NCBI GenBank assembly: GCA_004799435.1
Contig: SSMV01000089.1
Span: 31,076-95,075 of the forward strand
Origin: Bradyrhizobium sp.
Lineage (GTDB): Bacteria > Pseudomonadota > Alphaproteobacteria > Rhizobiales > Beijerinckiaceae
DNA: 64,000 bases
Direction: 5' to 3'
The notes under the pieces: model-generated
Databases searched by the model: none
Told to the model about the DNA's origin: nothing
What the model saw: the letters and a program-made list of their open reading frames with translations, nothing else
Translations under genes and position numbers: made by a program
In this document: in pieces, positions 36,466 to 43,841 of the stretch
Numbering within the stretch: the first letter of the stretch is position 1
Layout of the letters: the number at the start of each line of letters is the position of its first letter

Positions 36466-36915
36466 GTGAGCCGGATCGTCTATGTTCTGAATGGACCGAA
36501 CCTCAACCTGCTGGGTAAGCGCCAGCCGGAGATTTACGGCCGCGAGACGCTGGCCGACGTCGAGGCGGCGTGCCGCGCCGCGGCCAAGGAGCTTGGCCTG
36601 ACGATTGAGTTCCGCCAGAGCAACCGCGAATATGAGCTGATCGAATGGATCCACGAGGCGCGCGAGCGCGCCGCGGCGATCGTCATCAACCCGGCCGCCT
36701 ATACGCACACGTCGGTCGCCATACTGGACGCGCTCAGCGCCTTCGACGGGCCGATCATCGAGGTTCACCTCTCGAACATCCATAAGCGCGAGCCGTTCCG
36801 CCATCGCTCCTTTGTCTCGGGCGTCGCCTCGGGCGTGCTCGCCGGTTTCGGCGTCCAGGGCTACGGGCTGGCGCTGCAACGGGTGGCGCGGCTCCTCGCC
36901 GACAAGCCGGCCTGA
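36466..36915 (+). CDS. aroQ: 3-dehydroquinate dehydratase, type II
   Basis: A 149-residue enzyme that dehydrates 3-dehydroquinate in the shikimate pathway, a dodecamer in the cytoplasm. [17 protein letters not shown] holds the catalytic Arg and Tyr, [17 protein letters not shown] and [17 protein letters not shown] complete the active site with the conserved histidine. The start chosen is GTG ([10 protein letters not shown]) with TGGAGGG upstream; the ORF track start sits 16 codons earlier in Arg-rich sequence. Often paired with accB/accC, but these are not seen here. Confidence 0.96.
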   Translation: MSRIVYVLNGPNLNLLGKRQPEIYGRETLADVEAACRAAAKELGLTIEFRQSNREYELIEWIHEARERAAAIVINPAAYTHTSVAILDALSAFDGPIIEVHLSNIHKREPFRHRSFVSGVASGVLAGFGVQGYGLALQRVARLLADKPA

Positions 36916-36992
36916 TCGGGCGACCGCGCCTTCGCTCTAGCCCGGCCCTTGGGCCGGGCGCCGGCGAGCCCAGTTTGGCGCAAGCTTTCTGA

Positions 36993-37050
36993 TCGAAACC
37001 TGTCCGGCGCGCAAAACGCGGGCGCCCTCGCATAACGCGAGGGCCCGTTC
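36993..37050. terminator. Hairpin before the glycan region
   Basis: GCCCTCGC and GCGAGGGC pair around an ATAAC loop, after the aroQ gene and before the first glycosyltransferase-like gene. An additional GCCCGGCC/GGCCGGGC stem at about 36,940 lies nearer the aroQ stop. Confidence 0.45.
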
Positions 37051-37101
37051 GTCTCGCGCGCGTGACGAGCGAAGGAGCGCGCGCCGGCGCGAGACCCAGC
37101 C

Positions 37102-38154
37102 ATGTCCCAGATCATGAACCAGGCTTCGCTCGAACAGCGGCTGCGCGGCAGCCTGTGGGAATTCGGCCACGCCAGCGGCGTCGTCATCTCGCCCAATGTT
37201 CAATTCGAAGCGCGCGGCAAAATCGCCGGCCATGTGCATCACAACGAGGCGGGATGGCGGGTTCAGGAAGATTGCCTGGAGCTCGTTGGCTCGTCGGGCG
37301 CGGTCACCAGTCAGTTCCGCGACGCAGAGATCGACGACAGCGGTCAGTTGATCCTGCGCGGACGCTTTCTTGGCGATTCCGATGGCGACGTCGCCTTTAT
37401 GTTGCGCGAATCGAGCGCCAAGCCGGCGCCGGTCGGCCTGAGCCTGGCGCCGCGTCGCAATCTCGTCGTGATGCGGGCGGGCAACAAGGCGCTGTTTCCA
37501 GATTGGAAGCCGGCCGCCAACCGCAGCTGGGATCTGGCGATCTCCTTCTACGGCGAAGGCGAGCCCGATTGGGGGCAGGAATATTTTGACCCCATCAAGG
37601 GGCCGAAATGGGAGCCGGTCCATCATTGGCTCTCGGCCAATCGCGAGATCATCGGCCGCTACGATTACATCTGGTTTCCCGACGACGACATTCTGACGAC
37701 CTGGGACAACGTCAACGACCTCTTTCAGATCTGCCGCGACTACGACCTGCAATTGGCGCAGCCGGCGCTGACGTCGGATTCCTTCGTCTGCCACAAGGTC
37801 ACCGAGCAGGAGCCCGATTGCCTGCTCCGTTTCACCCGCTTCGTCGAAGGCATGGTGCCGGTCTTTCGCTCCGACGCGCTGCGGCTGTGCCTGCCAGTGA
37901 TGCAGGAGGAGAGCCGCTTCGGCTGGGGGCATGACTGGGTGTTTCCGATGCTGCTCGGCTATCCACCCAACAAGATCGCCATCATCGACGCTTGTCCGGT
38001 CAAACATACCCGCCCGGCGGGGATCAACACCGATCTCGGCGTCGCGAACTATCAGATGGCGCAGGTCATCCTGAAATACGGCGCGAAATGCATGGACCAC
38101 AGGGTTCGCGGCCGAATCTACCGAGAGCCGGAACCGGGAGTGTTCGTGCCATGA
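37102..38154 (+). CDS. DUF707 family protein, putative glycosyltransferase
   Basis: A 350-residue protein. From about residue 115 it matches the DUF707 family: NLVVMRAGNKALFPDW, WDLAISFYGEGEPDWGQEYFD, KGPKWEPVHHWLSANREIIGRYDYIWFPDDDI with a probable metal-binding DDD, and a late GWGHDWVFPMLLGYP plus PVKHTRP. The first 110 residues are an additional beta-rich domain (SGVVISPNVQFEARGKIAGHVHHNE) that is not part of DUF707. DUF707 proteins resemble GT-A glycosyltransferases, but activity is undescribed as far as I know. Its stop overlaps the glf start (ATGA). Confidence 0.8.
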   Translation: MSQIMNQASLEQRLRGSLWEFGHASGVVISPNVQFEARGKIAGHVHHNEAGWRVQEDCLELVGSSGAVTSQFRDAEIDDSGQLILRGRFLGDSDGDVAFMLRESSAKPAPVGLSLAPRRNLVVMRAGNKALFPDWKPAANRSWDLAISFYGEGEPDWGQEYFDPIKGPKWEPVHHWLSANREIIGRYDYIWFPDDDILTTWDNVNDLFQICRDYDLQLAQPALTSDSFVCHKVTEQEPDCLLRFTRFVEGMVPVFRSDALRLCLPVMQEESRFGWGHDWVFPMLLGYPPNKIAIIDACPVKHTRPAGINTDLGVANYQMAQVILKYGAKCMDHRVRGRIYREPEPGVFVP

Positions 38155-39335
38155 CGCAATTCGACAGCGTCGAATTCGCCGACGCCGATCTGATCGTCGT
38201 TGGCGCGGGCTTCTACGGCATGACGATCGCCGAGCGCGCCGCCTCCGAAGGCTTCAAGGTGGTCGTGCTCGACAAGCGCGATCATATCGGCGGCAATGCC
38301 TATAGCTACGTAGACTCGGCGACCGGCATCGAGATCCATAAATACGGGCCGCATGTCTTTCACACCAACAGCGAACAGATTTTCGCCTATCTGTCGAAAT
38401 TCACTGAATGGACCCCCTATGAGCAGCGGACATGGTCGCTGTCGAAGGGGCGCATCTATCCGCTGCCGATCAATCTGGCGACCATCTCGCTCTTTAACGG
38501 CCGGGTCATGTCGCCGGCCGAAGCGCGCGCCTGGGTGGCCGAGACGGCGCGCGAAATCACCGAGCCGCGCAATCTCGAGGAAAAGGCGATCTCGCTGATC
38601 GGCCGCCCGCTCTACGAGACCTTCGTCAAGGGCTACACGCTGAAGCAATGGCAGACCGACCCGCGCGATTTGCCCGCCGAGATCATCACGCGTCTGCCGG
38701 TGCGCTTCAACTACGACAACCGCTATTTCAACGACGTCTATCAATGTCTGCCGCGCGACGGCTACACGCCACTTTTCGCCAAAATGTGCGCGACGCGGAA
38801 GATCGCGGTCCATCTGGGCGTCGACTGGTTCGATCTGCCCGACCATCGCGAGCCGCCGGCGCCGGTCGTCTATACCGGCCCGATCGACCGCTATTTCGAA
38901 TTCCGTTTCGGTGTGCTCGGCTGGCGCACCGTGGATCTCGAGCTCGAGACCCATGAGGTCGACGATTTTCAGGGTTGCCCGGTGATGAATTACGCCGACG
39001 CCGACATCCCCTGGACCCGAATCAGCGAGTTCAAGCATTTCCACCCGCAGCGCGCCTACGGGCCGCGGACCGTCATTGCGCGCGAGTTCAGCCGCTTCGC
39101 CGGCGAGAAGGACGATCCTTATTACCCGATCAATCTTGTGGAAGATAAGGCGCGCTACAATTCCTATCGCGAGCTGGCGCGGGAGGAGAAGACGGTCTTC
39201 TTCGGCGGCCGGCTCGGCACCTACCGCTATCTCGACATGCACCAGGCGATCGGCGCCGCGCTGAGCGCCTGGGAGAAGCATCTGCGCCCCCATCTCGCCA
39301 ATGGCGCGCCGCTCGAGCTGCGCGAAGCCGGCTGA
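38151..39335 (+). CDS. glf: UDP-galactopyranose mutase
   Basis: A 394-residue flavoenzyme that converts UDP-galactopyranose to UDP-galactofuranose, a precursor for galactofuranose-containing glycans. The FAD-binding Rossmann motif is DLIVVGAGFYGMTIAERAA, then DKRDHIGGNAYSYVD and HKYGPHVFHTNSEQIFAYL; later segments include KGYTLKQWQTDPRDL, VYTGPIDRYFEFRFG and YPINLVEDKARYNSYRELA. The start overlaps the preceding DUF707 stop, so both are one operon and likely make or use the same glycan. Confidence 0.96.
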   Translation: MTQFDSVEFADADLIVVGAGFYGMTIAERAASEGFKVVVLDKRDHIGGNAYSYVDSATGIEIHKYGPHVFHTNSEQIFAYLSKFTEWTPYEQRTWSLSKGRIYPLPINLATISLFNGRVMSPAEARAWVAETAREITEPRNLEEKAISLIGRPLYETFVKGYTLKQWQTDPRDLPAEIITRLPVRFNYDNRYFNDVYQCLPRDGYTPLFAKMCATRKIAVHLGVDWFDLPDHREPPAPVVYTGPIDRYFEFRFGVLGWRTVDLELETHEVDDFQGCPVMNYADADIPWTRISEFKHFHPQRAYGPRTVIAREFSRFAGEKDDPYYPINLVEDKARYNSYRELAREEKTVFFGGRLGTYRYLDMHQAIGAALSAWEKHLRPHLANGAPLELREAG

Positions 39336-39811
39336 GACGCCCTCGGCCGCGCTCGCGCCCCTCTTCAAAACCGCCAAAAACGATTGCCCGGCCGGCGTTT
39401 GCCTCGGCTCAAGCGCAAAATCGACTGCCCGGGTGTGATGTCGGACCTTGGGAGGAATAAATTAATCGAGATTTAACCCGCCACGGTTAGAAAGCAGACC
39501 GGTGGTGAATTGTGTCTGCTGCATTGCGCAGGGTTCGTAGATCGAATCGGCGCGCCGACACGGAATATCCGCCCGGACGCCAGAATCGGTTTCGGACCCC
39601 AATCCGCCGCCGATTGCATGAAGCTCTTCTGGCGTTATGGCCCGCTCGAGCCATGTCCAAGCAAATGTTGTTCTGACCGACCTGAGCGAAGGGAACGCAG
39701 CGCGAATCGCGCCCGCGGAGCCCGGGTACCGGGGATCGCGCGCCAGCCAGATTGCGGCGAAGCGCGCATTTCCCGGACGTTCTGGACGCGAATGAAAGGG
39801 CTCGAGCGCCA
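39336..39811. other. Regulatory intergenic region before the repeat-protein gene
   Basis: 476 bases without a gene. The left part is AT-richer than its surroundings and holds a CtrA-like site at 39462 and a seven-base inverted repeat AGCAGAC/GTCTGCT at 39493-39520. The right part is GC-rich; no clear sigma-70 boxes. Confidence 0.5.
39462..39477 (+). promoter_or_regulatory. Putative CtrA binding site
   Basis: TTAATCGAGATTTAAC fits the full CtrA pattern TTAA-N7-TTAAC, the target of the cell-cycle response regulator of alphaproteobacteria. It lies 335 bases before the octad-repeat gene, within that gene's only upstream region. Confidence 0.5.
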
Positions 39812-41605
39812 ATGTCGATCATTTCGTCTCTCTCTGCTTCGCAGATTGCCGCCCTTTCCACGTCCGTTGTCTCCACGCTAACCACCACCGATATCGCAGC
39901 CCTGAACTCGACCCAGGCCGCGGCGCTGACGTCGAGCCAGGTGAATGTGCTGCCGACGGCCGATGTCGCCTTCTTCAGCGGCCCGCAGATCAGCGCCCTG
40001 TCGCTCAACGCGCTGCTCGGTCTCAGCACGGCGCAGGTCAACGCCCTGACGACCGCCGAGGTCAACGAGCTGACTTCCAAGCAGGTCGGCGGCCTGACGA
40101 CCACGCAAGTGGCCGCGCTCGACACCGCGCAGTTCTCGGTTCTGACGACCGGCGATTTTTCCGCCCTCACGACTGCTCAAGCGGCCATTCTGTCGACGGC
40201 TGACGCGGCGGTTCTGTCGACTTCGCAGGCGGTGGCGATTACGGCCGCCGACATTGGCAAGTTGACGACGGCTGCTGCGGCGACCCTTTCGACGGCGGAT
40301 GTGGCGGCGCTGAAGACGACACAGGTTGCGGCGCTGACCAGCGCCCAGATCAATGCGCTGACGACGGCGCAGGTTGCGGCGCTGGGCACGGCTCAGTTCG
40401 CGGCTCTGACGACCGCTCAGGCGGCGGCTCTGACGACGGCCGACATCGCCATCCTGTCGACGGGCCAGGTCGCGGCGCTGAGCGCCAATGCGGTCGGCGC
40501 CCTGACGACGGCGCAGGTCTCGACCTTCAACACGGCTCAGGTTGCGGCGCTGGGCTCGGCCCAGGTTGCGGCTCTGACCACGGCCCAGACGGCGATCCTG
40601 TCGACGGCTGACGCGGCGGTTCTGTCGACCTCGCAGGCGGTGGCCTTTACGGCGACCGACATTGCCAAACTGACGACGGCGGCTGCGGCGACCCTGTCGA
40701 CGGCCGATATCGCGGCGCTGAAGACGACGCAGGTTGCGGCGCTGACCAGCGCCCAGGTCAATGCGCTGACGACGGCGCAGGTTGCGGCGCTGGGCACGGC
40801 TCAGTTCGCGGCTCTGACGACCTCGCAGGCTGCGGCTCTGACGACGGCCGACATCGCCATCCTGTCGACGGGCCAGGTTGCGGCGCTGAGCGCCAGCGCG
40901 GTTGGCGCTTTGACGACGGCGCAGGTCTCGACCTTCAACACGGCGCAGGTTGCGGCGCTGGGCTCGGCCCAGGTTGCGGCCCTCACCACGGCTCAGGCGG
41001 CCATCCTGTCGACGGCGGACGCGGCGGTTCTATCGACCTCGCAGGCCAGCGCCATAACCGCCGCCGATGTCGCGGTGTTGACGACGGCCGCAGTCACCAA
41101 CCTGAGCACCGCCAATATCGCGGCCCTGAAGACGACCCAGATCGCGGCTCTGACGACGGCGCAGGTTGCGGCCTTGACCACCGCGCAAGTGGCGGCTTTG
41201 GGCACGTCGCAAATCGCGGCTTTGACCACCGCCCAGACGGCGACTCTCTCGACCGCGGATGTCGCGGTGCTGACCACCGGCCAGGTGGCGGCGCTGACCG
41301 CCAAGGATGTCGCCCTGCTGACGACGGCGGCCGCGGCCACCTTGAACACGGCGGATGTCTCGGCGCTGAAGACCGCGCAGATCGCGGCTCTGACCAGCGC
41401 GCAGGTTGCGGCACTGCAATCGGCGGCCATCGACGGCTTGACGAGTTCGCAGCTTCAGGCCTTCAGCACCGCCGGCGTCGGCGGCCTGTCGACCACCGAT
41501 ATACTCGGACTGACCAGCGCTCAGGCGAATTCCTTCACCTCGGCGCAGGTTCAGGCCTTCGACTCGGCTCAAGTGGCGGCGGTCATCCAAGCTTACAACG
41601 CTTAA
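39812..41605 (+). CDS. Octapeptide-repeat protein (VAALTTAQ type)
   Basis: A 597-residue protein made of 72 contiguous eight-residue units from residue 12 to near the C-terminus, with no indels; the unit is close to [VIA]-A-A-L-[TS]-[TS]-A-[QD]. Position 4 is almost always Leu, positions 5-6 are Thr/Ser, position 8 is Gln or Asp. Residues 124 to 531 form a higher-order repeat of 17 octads (136 residues, 408 bases) present three times. No Cys, Trp, His, Arg; two Tyr at most; no cleavable signal peptide or membrane segment; it ends in VIQAYNA. A short-helix solenoid (T-x-x-Q capping) or a beta-solenoid are both possible. No enzyme motif. Starts at MSIISSLSAS with AAAGGG upstream; followed by two terminator hairpins. 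Similar T/S-A-Q-V-A-A-L repeats occur in uncharacterised alphaproteobacterial proteins, to my knowledge without assigned function. Confidence 0.9.
   Translation: MSIISSLSASQIAALSTSVVSTLTTTDIAALNSTQAAALTSSQVNVLPTADVAFFSGPQISALSLNALLGLSTAQVNALTTAEVNELTSKQVGGLTTTQVAALDTAQFSVLTTGDFSALTTAQAAILSTADAAVLSTSQAVAITAADIGKLTTAAAATLSTADVAALKTTQVAALTSAQINALTTAQVAALGTAQFAALTTAQAAALTTADIAILSTGQVAALSANAVGALTTAQVSTFNTAQVAALGSAQVAALTTAQTAILSTADAAVLSTSQAVAFTATDIAKLTTAAAATLSTADIAALKTTQVAALTSAQVNALTTAQVAALGTAQFAALTTSQAAALTTADIAILSTGQVAALSASAVGALTTAQVSTFNTAQVAALGSAQVAALTTAQAAILSTADAAVLSTSQASAITAADVAVLTTAAVTNLSTANIAALKTTQIAALTTAQVAALTTAQVAALGTSQIAALTTAQTATLSTADVAVLTTGQVAALTAKDVALLTTAAAATLNTADVSALKTAQIAALTSAQVAALQSAAIDGLTSSQLQAFSTAGVGGLSTTDILGLTSAQANSFTSAQVQAFDSAQVAAVIQAYNA
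40181..40588 (+). repeat. 408-base superrepeat, copy 1
   Basis: Encodes 17 octads beginning AAILSTAD AAVLSTSQ and ending VAALTTAQ. Copies 1 and 2 are nearly identical in protein and DNA. Confidence 0.85.
40589..40996 (+). repeat. 408-base superrepeat, copy 2
   Basis: Begins TAILSTADAAVLSTSQ and repeats copy 1 with only scattered substitutions, so the duplication is young or maintained by recombination. Confidence 0.85.
40997..41404 (+). repeat. 408-base superrepeat, copy 3 (diverged)
   Basis: Begins AAILSTADAAVLSTSQ as the others do; after five octads it diverges in sequence while keeping the eight-residue register and the 17-octad length. Confidence 0.7.
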
Positions 41606-41614
41606 AGCTTCGCG

Positions 41615-41647
41615 GCGCCGGACGTTCACTCGCTGAACGCCCGGCGC
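41615..41647 (+). terminator. First hairpin after the repeat-protein gene
   Basis: A 14-base-pair stem with one mismatch (GCGCCGGACGTTCA pairing with TGAACGCCCGGCGC) starting 10 bases past the stop. Confidence 0.6.
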
Positions 41648-41650
41648 AAG

Positions 41651-41682
41651 TCAGCCCGGGACAAGCGTGGGCTGATTTTCTT
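41651..41682 (+). terminator. Second hairpin with T-run after the repeat-protein gene
   Basis: TCAGCCC/GGGCTGA stem followed directly by TTTTCTT: a good intrinsic terminator, which isolates the repeat gene from the glycosyltransferase gene downstream. Confidence 0.7.
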
Positions 41683-41762
41683 CCGGTCGAAGCGTGTTCG
41701 AACCCTGGCGATCTGGCCGGCGCCAGCGCAGTGCAGGCCGTCGCGCCAAACCGGGATGCGAC

Positions 41763-43841
41763 ATGACGCCGCCAAACGACCAGACGCCCAATCCGACATC
41801 GCCGCTGGCCGCGCTCATGGAGCGCGCGAAGACTCGCGCCCTCAATGTCGGCGAGCTCATTCAGGCCGCCGAATCTCTCGCCGGTCCCGATGCAGCGACG
41901 AGCCGCAGCGAGCTTTATAAGACCTGGATCGCCTTCAACGAAGATCATCCGCTCGCCCATCTCGCCTATTTCAATTACTCCGTCTCGCTGCGGGCGCTTG
42001 GCGACATCGCTGGCGCCATTCACGCGCTGCGGGCCTGCCGGCGAATCGCTCCCGATTTCGGACCGGCCGGCATCAATCTCGGCCGCGCCCTGGAAGACAG
42101 CGGCCAAACCGCTCTGGCGGTCGCGCAATGGCGGGAATTCGCCGAGACCTGCGCCGACGTGACGCCGACGCGCATCGGGCATCGGCTGATGACCCTGCAG
42201 AACATCGGCCGCGTGCTCGAGGGAACGGAGCAATTCGCCGCCGCCGAGGAGGCGCTGCGACAGGCGCTCGAGCTTCGCTCCGATCGCACTGAAGCGGGAC
42301 AGCATTGGGCCGCGCTGCGGCAGCGGCAATGCAAATGGCCGACGCTCGAACCCTCCGAGCACGCGACAAACAAACAAATGCTGGCGGCAATGTCGCCGAT
42401 CTCGCTCGCCGCTTATTGCGACGATCCGATGTTCCAGCTTGCCCGCGCCTGCGCCTATAACAAGAGCTTCGCCGGCCGTCCCGAGCGCGGCCCGGTCGGC
42501 CTGCTGGCGTCGCGAAAAAGGCTTGGCGCGGGAAAGCGGCTGCGCATCGGCTATGTCTCTTCCGATTTGCGCGAACATGCGGTGGGCTTCGCGCTCAGCG
42601 AAGTCTTCGAGCTGCACGACAAGTCGAAGGTCGAAGCCTTTGGCTATTATATGGGCGAACCGCGGGTCGGCGATCCCGTTCAAGAGCGCATGAAAGCGGC
42701 GCTCGATCACTGGCGGCCGATCGCCGCCTTAAGCGATCTTCAGGCGGCCGAACTGATCGCCGCCGACGAGATCGACATCGTCGTCGATCTGAACGGCTAC
42801 ACCAAACATGCGCGCACCAAGATCTTCGGCTATCGGCCGGCGCCGATCATCGTCAATTGGTGCGGCTATCCTGGCAGTATGGGCAGTCCGTATCATCACT
42901 ATCTGATCGCCGACGATTACATCATCCCGCCCGAAAACGAGATTTTCTATTCCGAGCGCGTGCTGCGCATCCCTTGCAATCAGCCGCTCGACCGCAAGCG
43001 CCCGATCGCCGCCGAGAGACCGACCCGCGCCGAGGCCGGTCTGCCCGAAGACGCCTTCATCTACGCCTCGTTCAACGGCATGCAGAAGGTGACGGCTGCC
43101 TGTTTCTCGCGCTGGATGGACATTTTGCGCGAAGTTCCTGGCAGCGTGCTGTGGCTGCTTGCCGGCGACGGCGAGACCAACAAGCGCCTGCAGGAGGCGG
43201 CCGCCGCGCGGGGCGTGGCGCAGGAGCGCATCCTCTTCGCCGGCAAGGCGGGCAATCCGCATCATCTCGCGCGCATCGCGCTCGCCGATCTTCTCCTCGA
43301 TACGGCGCCCTATGGCGCCCATTCGACCGCGGCCGATGCGCTGACCATGGGCCTGCCGATTCTCACGCTTGAAGGGCGCAGCTTCGCCTCGCGCTTTTGC
43401 GGCAGCGTCGTCTCGGCGGCGGGCCTCGCCGATCTTATTTGCGCGACGCCAGAGGACTATGTCCGTCGCGCGATCGGCTTCGGACGCGATCGCGCGAGTC
43501 TTGGGCCCTACCGCGACAAGCTGCGCCGCGAGCGCGACAAGAGCGTGTTGCGCGACATTTCGGCGCTGACGCGCAGCCTCGAAGAGGCCTTCCAGCGGAT
43601 GCAGAGCGAAGGCGAGCGCGGCGCGACGCCGGTTCCCGATCTGACCAATCTCGATCTCTATTTTGAGATCGGCGCAGAATTCAATCAGACGCCGATCGAG
43701 TTCATGGATGCGCGTTCCTATCGCGCGCTCTATGTCGAGCGCCTCACAAAGTTGAACGCCTTCGCGCCGATCGCGCAGGACGCCCGATTCTGGCGCGGCG
43801 AAGACCTCGCCGATCCGGCGCGACGCAGCGCGGCGGCTTGA
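41763..43841 (+). CDS. OGT-like glycosyltransferase, GT41 with TPR N-terminus
   Basis: A 692-residue protein. Residues about 60 to 200 hold TPR-type helical repeats (LAYFNYSVSLRALGDIAGAIHALRAC, GINLGRALEDSGQTALAVAQW, FAAAEEALRQALELR). From about 258 the GT41 catalytic region follows: LRIGYVSSDLREHAVGF, DIVVDLNGYTKHARTKIFGYRPAPI, NWCGYPGSMGSPYHHYLIADDY, FNGMQKVTAACFSRWMDIL with the UDP-binding Lys, and DTAPYGAHSTAADALTMGLPIL. Relatives attach GlcNAc or other sugars to Ser/Thr (eukaryotic OGT) or Asn (HMW1C). It lies just after the Thr/Ser-rich repeat protein, a plausible acceptor. The next gene starts in its stop codon. Confidence 0.9.
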   Translation: MTPPNDQTPNPTSPLAALMERAKTRALNVGELIQAAESLAGPDAATSRSELYKTWIAFNEDHPLAHLAYFNYSVSLRALGDIAGAIHALRACRRIAPDFGPAGINLGRALEDSGQTALAVAQWREFAETCADVTPTRIGHRLMTLQNIGRVLEGTEQFAAAEEALRQALELRSDRTEAGQHWAALRQRQCKWPTLEPSEHATNKQMLAAMSPISLAAYCDDPMFQLARACAYNKSFAGRPERGPVGLLASRKRLGAGKRLRIGYVSSDLREHAVGFALSEVFELHDKSKVEAFGYYMGEPRVGDPVQERMKAALDHWRPIAALSDLQAAELIAADEIDIVVDLNGYTKHARTKIFGYRPAPIIVNWCGYPGSMGSPYHHYLIADDYIIPPENEIFYSERVLRIPCNQPLDRKRPIAAERPTRAEAGLPEDAFIYASFNGMQKVTAACFSRWMDILREVPGSVLWLLAGDGETNKRLQEAAAARGVAQERILFAGKAGNPHHLARIALADLLLDTAPYGAHSTAADALTMGLPILTLEGRSFASRFCGSVVSAAGLADLICATPEDYVRRAIGFGRDRASLGPYRDKLRRERDKSVLRDISALTRSLEEAFQRMQSEGERGATPVPDLTNLDLYFEIGAEFNQTPIEFMDARSYRALYVERLTKLNAFAPIAQDARFWRGEDLADPARRSAAA

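Noticed and set aside
39336-39811. Signal-peptide or adhesin start upstream of the octad gene
   Set aside because: The frame upstream of the ATG is not hydrophobic and has no export signal.
40181-41404. CRISPR-like regular repeat array
   Set aside because: The repeats are coding, contiguous and without unique spacers; no cas genes are present.
40177-41629. Several minus-strand repeat-rich ORFs in the octad gene
   Set aside because: They follow from the 24-base periodicity of the real plus-strand repeat and have Cys/Ala-rich nonsense translations.
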